DNA of 64,000 nucleotides, taken from Polynucleobacter sp. Tro8-14-1. GTDB taxonomy: Bacteria > Pseudomonadota > Gammaproteobacteria > Burkholderiales > Burkholderiaceae. A model generated the notes under the pieces. That model did not search any database. It was given only the letters and a program-made list of their open reading frames with translations, and was not told the origin of the DNA. Below, piece after piece: positions 24,019-31,655 of the stretch. The number at the start of each line of letters is the position of its first letter. Position 1 is the first letter of the stretch. The stretch spans positions 1 to 64,000 of the forward strand of contig NZ_JACVPX010000010.1 of the NCBI RefSeq assembly GCF_018881655.1, given 5' to 3'. Position numbers and translations under genes: made by a program.

Positions 24019-24099
24019 CACCAATTATTAAAGCTAATTCTTTTTAGCCAGCGAGATCTTAATCGAAGAATCTCTATAAATTATTCAAAATTGGTCACC

Positions 24100-24118
24100 C
24101 TAGAACCAAAGTATTAGG
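24100..24118 (+). promoter_or_regulatory. Copy 4 of the CTAGARCYAAAGT motif
   Basis: CTAGAACCAAAGTATTAGG lies just after TTGGTCA, which resembles half of an FNR box. It is about 100 bases upstream of a small rightward ORF and, before the IS30 insertion, would have been about 110-130 bases upstream of the small leftward gene. Confidence 0.5.
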
Positions 24119-24132
24119 CAAGAAACAAAGCA

Positions 24133-24151
24133 TTTAGAACTAAAGTTTTAT
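24133..24151 (+). promoter_or_regulatory. Copy 5 of the CTAGARCYAAAGT motif
   Basis: TTTAGAACTAAAGTTTTAT is a weaker copy 15 bases after copy 4, giving a tandem pair upstream of the small ORF at 24215. Confidence 0.4.
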
Positions 24152-24214
24152 ATCGCAATTATTTTGGCATCTTATGATGAATCATCATTTAGTCATCAAT
24201 GAAAGGAATGCCAA

Positions 24215-24391
24215 ATGCATGCAAAAAAAGAGCCTAGTCAGACGCTAAATATAATCAGAATCATGAATCACCCTCGCCATCATGAGTTAACTAGAATTCT
24301 TGAATTAACAACTCAGAAAAGTGCTCAGCAAGAAATGGTGTCAGCGAATCAAGTCAAGACTGTTGATATGAACTTAACCGCTTTAGCTTAA
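24215..24391 (+). CDS. Small protein (58 residues) downstream of tandem motifs
   Basis: This short ORF begins at an ATG with a good ribosome site (GAAAGGA, 7 bases upstream) and ends in TAA at 24391. The product is hydrophilic, starts MHAKKEPSQTLNIIRI, and has a polar helical-looking middle (RHHELTRILELTTQK) without a signal peptide or cysteine. No family recognised. Two copies of the repeated CTAAAGT motif lie 65-115 bases upstream, supporting it as a real, regulated gene. Confidence 0.5.
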   Translation: MHAKKEPSQTLNIIRIMNHPRHHELTRILELTTQKSAQQEMVSANQVKTVDMNLTALA

Positions 24392-24437
24392 CCCACCTCA
24401 TTCAAGCAAATGATAGGCCAAGCATATTATTTCTTAT

Positions 24438-25373
24438 TTATTGAGCGCGGCGTAATTCATCTACATAACTAGGCTCAGAATGCAATACGTTGGTAGTGCC
24501 GGCCTTTGCCACTTGCCCGGGAACCTCGTGCCCCACAATCTTTGGTAGTTCTCTTGCTAGTTGTATTAACTTAGGAATATTCATACCGGTGTCATAACCC
24601 ATCGCATCAAGCATATGGATCGCATCCTCACTAGATATATTGCCGCTAGCTCCAGGCGCGTATGGGCATCCGCCCAGGCCACCTAGCGAACCATCAAAGC
24701 GAACAATACCAGACTGTACTGCAGCTAAGACATTGGCTAAGCCCATGCCTCTGGTGTTGTGGAAGTGCAATGTCAGTTGTAGATTTGAGAATTGCTTCTG
24801 CAATGAGTCGCACATTCTCTTTACTTGATCAGGATTTGCCATGCCCGTGGTGTCGCAGATTGTTACACCTCTTACACCGAGGTCTGCAAAACGTTTTGTA
24901 AATCCTTCAACCACCACTTGAGAAACCTCCCCTTCCATGGGGCAGCCAAAACTGGTGGAGAAGGAAACATTAATAGGCGTTCTGCCATCAACATACTTAA
25001 TTACTTCAGCCAATCCAGCAAAGCTCTTTTCTCGACCCATTCGTAGGTTGGCTAAGTTATGAGTCTCTGAAGTGGACATCACGAGATTAAATTCATCGGC
25101 CTTAGATTCCAGGGCGCGCTCGGCACCTCTTAAATTGGGGACTAAGACGGTGTACTCCACTCCAGGTACGCGCTTAATGCGCCCCATCACTTCCTCAGCA
25201 TCTCGTAGCATCGGAATAGCTTTGGGAGAAGTAAATGAGGTCACCTCAATTTTGGCAAAGCCACACTCACTGAGCGCATCAACCAGCTTTACCTTATCGT
25301 CCGTTGGTACAAAGTTGGGCTCAATCTGAAAGCCATCCCGCATTACGACGTCATTGAAATAAATTCTGGTCAT
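24438..25373 (-). CDS. Hydroxymethylglutaryl-CoA lyase-like enzyme
   Basis: An approximately 311-residue DRE-TIM metallolyase. It shows the catalytic VVMRDGFQIE, the metal-binding HFHNTRGMGLANV, and the Cys/Gly-rich loop GGLGGCPYAPGASGN, all typical of HMG-CoA lyases, which split HMG-CoA or similar 3-hydroxy-3-methylacyl-CoA. I start it at ATG 25373, because the nine residues before (from 25400) overlap the CoA-transferase gene and are atypical. It is encoded directly after a family III CoA-transferase, so the pair probably activates and cleaves one acid. Confidence 0.88.
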   Translation of the reverse strand: MTRIYFNDVVMRDGFQIEPNFVPTDDKVKLVDALSECGFAKIEVTSFTSPKAIPMLRDAEEVMGRIKRVPGVEYTVLVPNLRGAERALESKADEFNLVMSTSETHNLANLRMGREKSFAGLAEVIKYVDGRTPINVSFSTSFGCPMEGEVSQVVVEGFTKRFADLGVRGVTICDTTGMANPDQVKRMCDSLQKQFSNLQLTLHFHNTRGMGLANVLAAVQSGIVRFDGSLGGLGGCPYAPGASGNISSEDAIHMLDAMGYDTGMNIPKLIQLARELPKIVGHEVPGQVAKAGTTNVLHSEPSYVDELRRAQ

Positions 25374-25383
25374 GGTTTTATCT

Positions 25384-26577
25384 TTATTTAGTAAATGCAA
25401 TGCCGCGCTCTTTTAAAGAGGCGACCTGATCATCACTCAAACCAATGCTTTTGAGTATTTCATCGGTATTTTGTCCAATATCAGGCGCAAGAGTCTTAAT
25501 GGATCCCGGTGTACGCGATAACTTCGGAATCACGCCCGGTACATCCAACTTCGTGCCATCTTGCATCTGGATCGTTTGAATATTTTCACGGGCTTTGTAG
25601 TGTGGATCGCTTGCGATATCAGCAACGGTATAAATTTTTCCAGCTGGTACAGATACAGAATCCAGTGCTTCCAAAGCTTTGGTAGTACTCACTGTTTTAG
25701 CCCACTCACCGATAGCTTGATCAAGCTCAGCCACTCGTTTGACGCGACCATCATTGGTTTCCAGCTGGGGGTCATTGCCTAAATCTTCGCGCCCAATCAC
25801 TGTCATCAGGCGCTTGAAGATGCTATCACCATTGCCAGCAACCAATACATAGCCGCCATCAGCGCACTGGTAGGCATTGGTTGGGGCAATACCAGGCAAA
25901 GCGCTACCAGCCGCTTGGCGCACCTCACCAAATGCGCTGTATTCAGGCAACAGGCTTTCCATGCAATTAAAGACTGCCTCATACAATGCAATATCAATAA
26001 TCTGACCCTTGCCACTGTTATGGCGTTCTTGCAGAGCTAGCAAGATACCAATCACACCATGCAAAGACGCTAAAGTGTCACCGATGCTGATACCAACGCG
26101 CACCGGTACTCTGCCAGGTTCAGCAGTGAGATGTCGCAAACCGCCCATAGCTTCCGCAACCACACCAAATCCTGGTTTATCTCTGTATGGACCAGTCTGA
26201 CCATAACCGCTGATACGAAGAACAATTAACTTGGGATTGAGTTGAAGTAATTTTTCTGGATCAAGACCCCAGCCCTCCAATGTTCCAGGACGAAAGTTTT
26301 CGATTAATACATCCGCCTCTTTTACCAGTGTCCTAACAATATCTTGAGCTTCTGATTTTCTTAAATCCAGGGAAAGTGATTTCTTATTGCGTGACTGCAC
26401 TTGCCACCAGACTGAAGTGCCATCTTTAAGAAGGCGCCACTTGCGCAATGCATCGCCCTCTTTGGGTGGTTCGATCTTGATAACATCCGCACCAAAATCA
26501 GCCAAGGTCTTAGCAGCAAATGGCCCGGCGATGAGCTGCCCCATCTCCACGACTTTTAACTTTGATAATGGCTCCAT
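25384..26577 (-). CDS. Family III CoA-transferase (CaiB/BaiF type)
   Basis: An approximately 397-residue enzyme moving CoA between carboxylic acids. It begins PLSKLKVVEMGQLIAGPFAAK and has FGADVIKIEPP, RNKKSLSLDLR and the catalytic-Asp region around GQIIDIALYEAVF. I place the start at ATG 26577, with AGGGGA upstream; an ATG at 26634 lacks support. It precedes the HMG-CoA-lyase-like gene by a few bases. Confidence 0.88.
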   Translation of the reverse strand: MEPLSKLKVVEMGQLIAGPFAAKTLADFGADVIKIEPPKEGDALRKWRLLKDGTSVWWQVQSRNKKSLSLDLRKSEAQDIVRTLVKEADVLIENFRPGTLEGWGLDPEKLLQLNPKLIVLRISGYGQTGPYRDKPGFGVVAEAMGGLRHLTAEPGRVPVRVGISIGDTLASLHGVIGILLALQERHNSGKGQIIDIALYEAVFNCMESLLPEYSAFGEVRQAAGSALPGIAPTNAYQCADGGYVLVAGNGDSIFKRLMTVIGREDLGNDPQLETNDGRVKRVAELDQAIGEWAKTVSTTKALEALDSVSVPAGKIYTVADIASDPHYKARENIQTIQMQDGTKLDVPGVIPKLSRTPGSIKTLAPDIGQNTDEILKSIGLSDDQVASLKERGIAFTK

Positions 26578-26696
26578 CAAATCCCCTGAAATATGCTTTT
26601 GTGCCCTAAGTGGGTACTTTAAATCAATCAGCAATTGATCTAATAAAAGTCCATTTTCTTAGCCTAAAACACAGCTCTTTTTAAGGTGGGTGTTAC

Positions 26697-27305
26697 TCAA
26701 TCTTTCCAGGTGGGATGTTTTTGCATCACTGAATCGAATAAATCAGATTCAAGCTGCTGATTGAGCCATTTTTTGACTGCGGGTATAGGGAGTTGCTCAA
26801 ACCTCTTGGAGTCAACCATTGAAAACTGCCTAATAAATGGGAAGATGGCCACATCCACCCAAGTTAATCTACCCCCCATTAGGTATTGGAAGTTTTGCAG
26901 CACCTGCTCCATAGGAATCAACATGACTTGCAATACTTCATCGAGAACTGCTTCTGGATCTAGCTCTGGGAATCGATTAGGGTATTTGTATTGATCCAAT
27001 AGAGTCTTAAATGGGCCATCATTTTTTTCAATCCAAGAATTGGCAATAGACTCATCAACCTCTTTCCACCCATGCGGGTCAGACTGTTGCAATGCCCAGT
27101 GCAAGATATCCAGGCTTTGATCTATTACGAGATTATCCATCCGTAAAACAGGGACCGTTCCCTTGGGAGAGAGTTGCAACATCGATTGCGGTTTATTGCG
27201 TAACTCAATCTCTCGGTGTTCAACCTGAATACCCGCATACTTCAATGCCATGCGGGCTCGCATGGCATAGGGACATCTTCGATAAGAATACAAAGTGGGT
27301 GTCAT
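26697..27305 (-). CDS. Glutathione S-transferase family protein with a CPYA motif
   Basis: A 202-residue protein with a glutaredoxin-like N-terminal domain (YSYRRCPYAMRARMALKYAG, then GTVPVLRMDN and DQSLDILHWAL) and a helical C-terminal domain. The Cys-Pro-Tyr-Ala motif places it with Grx2/omega/beta-like GSTs that form mixed disulfides with glutathione. The substrate is unknown. It stands alone, leftward. Confidence 0.85.
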   Translation of the reverse strand: MTPTLYSYRRCPYAMRARMALKYAGIQVEHREIELRNKPQSMLQLSPKGTVPVLRMDNLVIDQSLDILHWALQQSDPHGWKEVDESIANSWIEKNDGPFKTLLDQYKYPNRFPELDPEAVLDEVLQVMLIPMEQVLQNFQYLMGGRLTWVDVAIFPFIRQFSMVDSKRFEQLPIPAVKKWLNQQLESDLFDSVMQKHPTWKD

Positions 27306-27327
27306 GCAAGCACTTTACTCCTAGCAT

Positions 27328-27639
27328 TTAATATGCCACTCGTTGCCAGCCACTTGGACAGGCCTGTGTCTGTGGATAGTACAGTCCATTTTCAGGGCAA
27401 TAGGCAGCAGCTTGTGGTTGCGGTGGATAAACATATTGCGGGGTGTAATAAACGCGCGGAGGTCTGTAGTACGCATTGGCAACAGCCACTCCAGCCACAG
27501 CACCAACCGCAAAAGGCGCCCAGCCGCCACGCCAACCGCCATATCCACCATACCAACCCCTACCACCATGAGCACTGGCTGAGCTGGCCACCCCTGCAAG
27601 CATGACACCTGTAAGCAGGCATATTAGTATTTTTTTCAT
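27328..27639 (-). CDS. Small exported Gly/Tyr-rich protein
   Basis: A protein of about 103 residues. The signal peptide (MKKILICLLTGVMLAGVASSASA) is followed by a Gly-Trp-rich stretch (HGGRGWYGGYGGWRGGW), a short hydrophobic segment and a Pro/Tyr-rich tail (YYRPPRVYYTPQYVYPPQP), ending with two cysteines (YCPENGLYYPQTQACPSGW). This pattern is common in small periplasmic or envelope proteins of Burkholderiales. Function unknown. The start is at ATG 27639 rather than 27651. Confidence 0.7.
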   Translation of the reverse strand: MKKILICLLTGVMLAGVASSASAHGGRGWYGGYGGWRGGWAPFAVGAVAGVAVANAYYRPPRVYYTPQYVYPPQPQAAAYCPENGLYYPQTQACPSGWQRVAY

Positions 27640-27749
27640 ATAGACCCCCATTCATAAAGGCACTAAGCCTTTTCTTACATAACGGATCAGCTTTAAGGTG
27701 GGTTGACGCTATCAAATTAAATACTTTTGTAAGCATTAATAGGCAGGTC

Positions 27750-27902
27750 TTAAGGGAGTTTTTTCTTCCTACAAGCATCAGAGCAGTATTTGACCGATTC
27801 CCAATTTTTGGCCCAGGATTTTCTCCAGGTCATTTCTTTTTTGCAGGCAACACAAATCTTACTTGGGAGAGCGCTTTTGTTTCCCTTAAACGTTGTCTTC
27901 AT
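27750..27902 (-). CDS. DUF2256 small zinc-finger-like protein
   Basis: A 50-residue protein. It carries two cysteine pairs (KICVACKKEM and VKYCSDACRKKK) with the conserved TWRKSWAKNWESVKYC core between them, the DUF2256 signature. It likely binds zinc. It begins 8 bases after the photolyase stop on the same strand and completes a three-gene operon with TIGR03643 and the photolyase. In many genomes these families are neighbours, so it probably serves the photolyase, but its role is unknown. Confidence 0.85.
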   Translation of the reverse strand: MKTTFKGNKSALPSKICVACKKEMTWRKSWAKNWESVKYCSDACRKKKLP

Positions 27903-27910
27903 GAGTGTTT

Positions 27911-29482
27911 TTATAGCGCGTCGAGCTGATTCAGAATCTTTTGGGCATGCAGCACAATTTCTTTTTGATCTTCATCACTAATTCTTTTGAGGTTGGCCGT
28001 CATTAACTTAGTACGTGGGCTCGCTTCAAATTGAGCACGATGCTTGATCAAAAAGTTCCAATACAAAGTTGTGACGGGGCATGCCTCTTCCCCATAGCGT
28101 ATCTCAGGCTTGTATTTACATGAGCCACAATAATTGCTCATGCGTCTGATGTATGCGCCACTGGCGATATAAGGCTTACTGGTAAACCGTCCGCCATTCG
28201 CAAATAAGGCCATCCCAGCCGTATTAGGTAACTCCACCCACTCAATCGCATCTACGTAAATTGCTAGATACCAGTCACACACTTCTTGAGGCAGAATTTC
28301 AGCTAGAAGTGCAAAGTTTCCGGTCACCATTAAACGCTGAATATGGTGCGCATAACCATATTGCAGTGTTTGACCAATAGCATCTTGCATACAAGCCATC
28401 TGGGTCTGCCCAGTCCAATACCATTTGGGTAATGGGCGCTGATGTTGATAGTAGTTATCTTGTGCCATTTTTGGCATGTCAAGGTAATACATGCCCCGGA
28501 CAAATTCTCGCCAGCCTAATATTTGTCGAATGAAACCCTCGATTGTTGATAGATCCAAGGCATACTTTTTCCAAGCAATAATGACCGCATCAATCACCTC
28601 ACGAGGATTTACTAGCTTTAGGTTTAATGCGCTCGACAAAATAGAGTGCCATCCAAAGGGGGTATCCGTCCACATAGCATCTTGATACACACCAAAATTT
28701 CTGAGGCGGTATTCGACAAAATACTCCAGAGCTTGGAGAGCCTGGCTTCTGGTAACGGGCCAGTTAAATGACTCCAGAGATCCAGGATGATCTGGGTAAG
28801 TCTTTGTAACGAATGCCAATACTTCCTTGGTAATCACATCTACTTCAAACGCCGCAGGGGCATCGATGATGCCAGGTCCCTTTTTCGGATAGGGCTTGCG
28901 ATTATCTTGATCGAAGTTCCACTGACCACCCTCGGGGTTACCTTCAGCGTCTATTAATACCTGGTGCTTCTTACGCATTAGGCGGTAAAAGTACTCCAGC
29001 CGGAGTTCTTTCTTGTTTGCCGTCCACTCCACAAACTCTTGTCGCGAGCAATAGAAATGCTCATCCTCAAGCATTACCAGCTCAATATTGAGTTCTTTTG
29101 CTAATGCCTCAATCGCCTGCTTGAGACGCCATTCACCAGGTTCAATACAAACTAAATGCTTTATCTTCTTTTGCAGAATATGCTCTTTGAGAGCCTCGAC
29201 AATAGGCAGATGAGAGCCTTGAACGTAAGTCAGCGTGTATTCCAGCTTTTTCAGCTCAACTGCAAAGTGACGCATTGCCGAGAGAAATAAAGCAATTTTG
29301 GCTTTGTGCGACCAAACATACTGAGCCTCATTAGCCGACTCAATCATGATGATTTCATCTGCTAGAGGATCAAAGTCTCGTAATGCGGCGCTCTGCAAAT
29401 CGAGCTGATCCCCTAAAATCAGAACTAAGCGTTTAGGCTCCGTGGCTTGCTGCTTGATTTGCTGCTTGATTTGCCGCTTCAT
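27911..29482 (-). CDS. Cryptochrome/photolyase family protein (FeS-BCP, PhrB-like)
   Basis: A 523-residue photolyase-related protein. The N-terminal domain (RLVLILGDQLDL...) is the DPRP type, and the C-terminal FAD domain has FIRQILGWREFVRGMYY and HHIQRLMVTGNFALL. Cysteines in YCGSCKYKPEIRYGEEACPVT, plus an earlier one (VCDWYL), fit the 4Fe-4S ligands of bacterial FeS photolyases, which repair (6-4) photoproducts. (The first quoted run starts at the CGSC pair near residue 437.) The start overlaps the TIGR03643 gene by 4 bases. Confidence 0.9.
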   Translation of the reverse strand: MKRQIKQQIKQQATEPKRLVLILGDQLDLQSAALRDFDPLADEIIMIESANEAQYVWSHKAKIALFLSAMRHFAVELKKLEYTLTYVQGSHLPIVEALKEHILQKKIKHLVCIEPGEWRLKQAIEALAKELNIELVMLEDEHFYCSRQEFVEWTANKKELRLEYFYRLMRKKHQVLIDAEGNPEGGQWNFDQDNRKPYPKKGPGIIDAPAAFEVDVITKEVLAFVTKTYPDHPGSLESFNWPVTRSQALQALEYFVEYRLRNFGVYQDAMWTDTPFGWHSILSSALNLKLVNPREVIDAVIIAWKKYALDLSTIEGFIRQILGWREFVRGMYYLDMPKMAQDNYYQHQRPLPKWYWTGQTQMACMQDAIGQTLQYGYAHHIQRLMVTGNFALLAEILPQEVCDWYLAIYVDAIEWVELPNTAGMALFANGGRFTSKPYIASGAYIRRMSNYCGSCKYKPEIRYGEEACPVTTLYWNFLIKHRAQFEASPRTKLMTANLKRISDEDQKEIVLHAQKILNQLDAL

Positions 29483-29748
29483 TTATTTTTGTATTGAGTG
29501 GGGCAATAGGCTCGAGTCACATCTTCACTGCGCAAGGCGCTATGTTTTGTGGCTCTTCCAGTTACCCGCTTGCGCCAAAGCTCAAAGGAGCTCCGTTTCA
29601 GCTCTTTACGCATAATGGCTATCACCTGAGGCTCACCTAGGCCAAAGGTTTTCTCAATGGCATCAAATGGCGTGCGATCCTCCCAGGCCATTTCAATGAG
29701 GCGAGATAAATCGGGTTCTGCGAGGGTCTTGGGGGCTGGTTTTGGCAC
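29479..29748 (-). CDS. TIGR03643/DUF2805 family protein
   Basis: An 89-residue protein with the TIGR03643 core: LIEMAWEDRTPFDAIEKTFGLGE, then VIAIMRKELKRSSFELWRKRV. (Key residues are the W-E-D-R-T-P block at about 20-25 and the F-x-LWRKRVTGR block.) It has a helix-turn-helix-like middle and a basic C-terminus. It is the first gene of the photolyase operon (ATGA overlap). It is known as a recurrent neighbour of cryptochrome/photolyase genes; function unknown. Confidence 0.85.
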   Translation of the reverse strand: MPKPAPKTLAEPDLSRLIEMAWEDRTPFDAIEKTFGLGEPQVIAIMRKELKRSSFELWRKRVTGRATKHSALRSEDVTRAYCPTQYKNK

Positions 29749-29789
29749 TCTGCAAGTTTAAGACTTATTCAATAAACTAGCTTGAGCCC

Positions 29790-29918
29790 ATGATTGGAAA
29801 AATTCGTCAAAAACTGATTTCTCAAGAGATTCCGGCCATACAAAAGCCGGTGGCAATCATTTGCCCTATCTGTGATCGACCCATCCCAGATTCCCAGAAG
29901 GATGCCCCCACTACCTAG
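29790..29918 (+). pseudogene. 5' remnant of an HNH-endonuclease-like gene
   Basis: A 42-codon ORF starting MIGKIRQKLISQEIPAIQK, followed by VAIICPICDRPIPDSQKDA. The CPICDRPIP zinc-knuckle region is typical of the N-terminus of small HNH proteins in which KDAHHLVPKS follows. Here the reading frame ends in PTT* exactly where the HNH core should begin. The 3' part is missing and the next gene starts in mid-domain, so a deletion appears to have fused the two. Confidence 0.6.
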
Positions 29919-29941
29919 CATCACCCTCCCAAATATATGAA

Positions 29942-30529
29942 ATGCCCATAAATAGCCTGCCCGGGGAGGTATTGATCTACCTATATCCAAGCAGATATTG
30001 CCAATCAGATTTCATGAAAGATATTGCCGTAAAGACATTCGGCAATCTGGCCCAAGGCTATAGTCGCGTTCAGGCAATTAAGGATTGGGTTACCAATCAC
30101 GTTTGCTTTTGTAATAACACCTCTACAGAGCACACTACCGCGGTAGACACTTATCTGAGTAAAGCAGGCGTGTGTCGTGACTTCGCTCACCTGATGATTG
30201 CCTTATGTAGAGCACTCAACATCCCTGCGAGATTTGTTACCGGCATTGACTATGGCTCTGACCCCATACTTGGCCCCACAGATTTTCATGCGTATGTAGA
30301 GGTATATCTTGGTGGCCACTGGTTTATTTTTGATCCATCTGGAATTGCAATACCCATGGGGTTTGTAAGACTCGGCACCGGTAGAGATGCGGCTGATACT
30401 GCCATTGCTACTATATTTGGCTCTGTGCGAGGGTCAACACCCATAGTCTCGATCAAAGCCATTCCGAATGCACAAGGAGATCTAATGATTCCTCAACATG
30501 TAGCAAATGCCGTATCTACCGGAGATTAA
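29942..30529 (+). pseudogene. Transglutaminase-like cysteine protease gene, N-terminally truncated
   Basis: A 195-residue product containing the full catalytic core of a transglutaminase-like enzyme: Cys in GVCRDFAHLMIALCRALNIP, His in DFHAYVEVYLGGHWF and Asp in FDPSG. Full-length relatives carry about 90 extra N-terminal residues before LPxEVLxYLxxSRYC; here the protein starts just at that point, and there is no ribosome site before the ATG. Together with the HNH remnant upstream this marks a deletion. The core could still fold, but expression is doubtful. Confidence 0.7.
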
Positions 30530-30730
30530 TCCGCTTAACCATAATGTCTTAAAACTAAAGTAATGCACTACTTCAGTGCAAATAATGGCTCTTTTCTACT
30601 TGATTTGGCTGGAAGGGTATTTTTTAAAGGCTTTTTAGGCTCCCGCCCACCAAACCCCTCTTTGGTGCATAGGATTTGAAGTTGTGCAAAGACAAATATC
30701 GTTCTAATTATTAAAACCTAAGATACGTGC
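30530..30730. other. Spacer without a supported gene
   Basis: The stretch holds two small inverted repeats, TGCACT-ACTTC-AGTGCA (about 30564-30580) and CACCAAA-CCCCTC-TTTGGTG (about 30648-30667), and ACTAAAGTA at about 30552, a partial match to the motif of the two-component region. No ORF of note was seen. Confidence 0.35.
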
Positions 30731-30949
30731 ATGCGTATAAAAATTACAAAGAGCCTGGTATTGCCGGCCCAAATACTCGAGACCGAAAGCATTCCTGAGG
30801 CCCTCTTTCCTGAGGGGGATTATCTTGCCAACCTCACCCCTGATGGGAAGATTGAGGTGATCAATACACGGAAAATAAAAGCCCTTTTTTCCTTCTCGCA
30901 ATTTAGAGAAAGAATCTCGCTAGGCGAATTTATTGTGATGGAGGCTTGA
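30731..30949 (+). CDS. Small hypothetical protein
   Basis: A 72-residue protein with a beta-strand-like pattern (MRIKITKSLVLPAQI, then GDYLANLTPDGKIEVINTRKI). No ribosome site is clear and no family is recognised. It is accepted with reservations because its composition is protein-like and no better frame overlaps it. Confidence 0.4.
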   Translation: MRIKITKSLVLPAQILETESIPEALFPEGDYLANLTPDGKIEVINTRKIKALFSFSQFRERISLGEFIVMEA

Positions 30950-30958
30950 GATCGGATT

Positions 30959-31339
30959 TCAGCGGGATAAATCCAGACTTACTACTACCGCCGTCATTGC
31001 AGAAACAGATTCAAATGCTTTGGAATTAACGCCACTAGTATCAACATCCTCCCAGTTGAACTCCAAGGAGAAATGGGCAGACTCGACAATCAGCTCATAA
31101 CTGGTAGACACCTTATTGCCCTCAACTCCTTTAGGCTCATCACTCACAGGAACGCGTAAAGACTCGATCGCAGCAATTAATGTACTCACTTCGTTACCCG
31201 TTAACTCTCGGGTACGCAGCACATCATCTGTGCGCTTAATAGAAATCTTAGAGACCTCGTCAATCGTCACCTCGTATTGATTAAGCCCTAAATCTTCCCA
31301 AACAGTTAATTCCAGAGCAATCGGATATGTTTTCATCAA
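30959..31339 (-). CDS. Hypothetical protein, partner of the gene at 31336-31563
   Basis: A 126-residue acidic, beta-rich protein (YEVTIDEVSKISIKRTDDVLR, broken by turns; LIVESAHFSLEFNWED). The start overlaps the upstream gene's stop in ATGA, so the two are co-translated. No domain recognised. Confidence 0.55.
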   Translation of the reverse strand: MMKTYPIALELTVWEDLGLNQYEVTIDEVSKISIKRTDDVLRTRELTGNEVSTLIAAIESLRVPVSDEPKGVEGNKVSTSYELIVESAHFSLEFNWEDVDTSGVNSKAFESVSAMTAVVVSLDLSR

Positions 31340-31563
31340 TCTACCTCGTCAACATGGGGTTCGTCAAAATGCGTCTTTTGAGGTCGGGGCTTTACTGCTA
31401 GCCGAGTCCATTTACTTTGATGGATTCGGTAATCGCAATCCTCAGCATGATTCTCTAGCAAACCAAAAATGATGGTGGTGGGAATTTTGCAATGAAGGCA
31501 GCGATAAGCATGCTGATGCTCTTCAATCTTCTCTTGGGGGTAGTCGATATAAAACGGTTTCAT
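31336..31563 (-). CDS. Small protein with a CxxC...H/C zinc-ribbon-like motif
   Basis: A 75-residue protein with the potential zinc ligands YRCLHCKIPT and ENHAEDCDYR, spaced as in a small C2HC-type finger. It is the first of two coupled genes. It is preceded by a T-tract (CCCTTTTTTTATAAC on the opposite strand) that could belong to another unit's terminator. Function unknown. Confidence 0.55.
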   Translation of the reverse strand: MKPFYIDYPQEKIEEHQHAYRCLHCKIPTTIIFGLLENHAEDCDYRIHQSKWTRLAVKPRPQKTHFDEPHVDEVD

Positions 31564-31655
31564 TTGAGTCCCCCTTTTTTTATAACTAGATCAAGTTAAT
31601 AAAACCATCTTACACCTGTGCTTTATTAAAGTGGGATTCATTTAAAGGTATTTAA

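Noticed and set aside
27321..27608. A leftward 95-codon ORF in another frame over the Gly/Tyr-rich protein gene
   Set aside because: The frame at 27328-27639 has a signal peptide and typical composition; this one does not.
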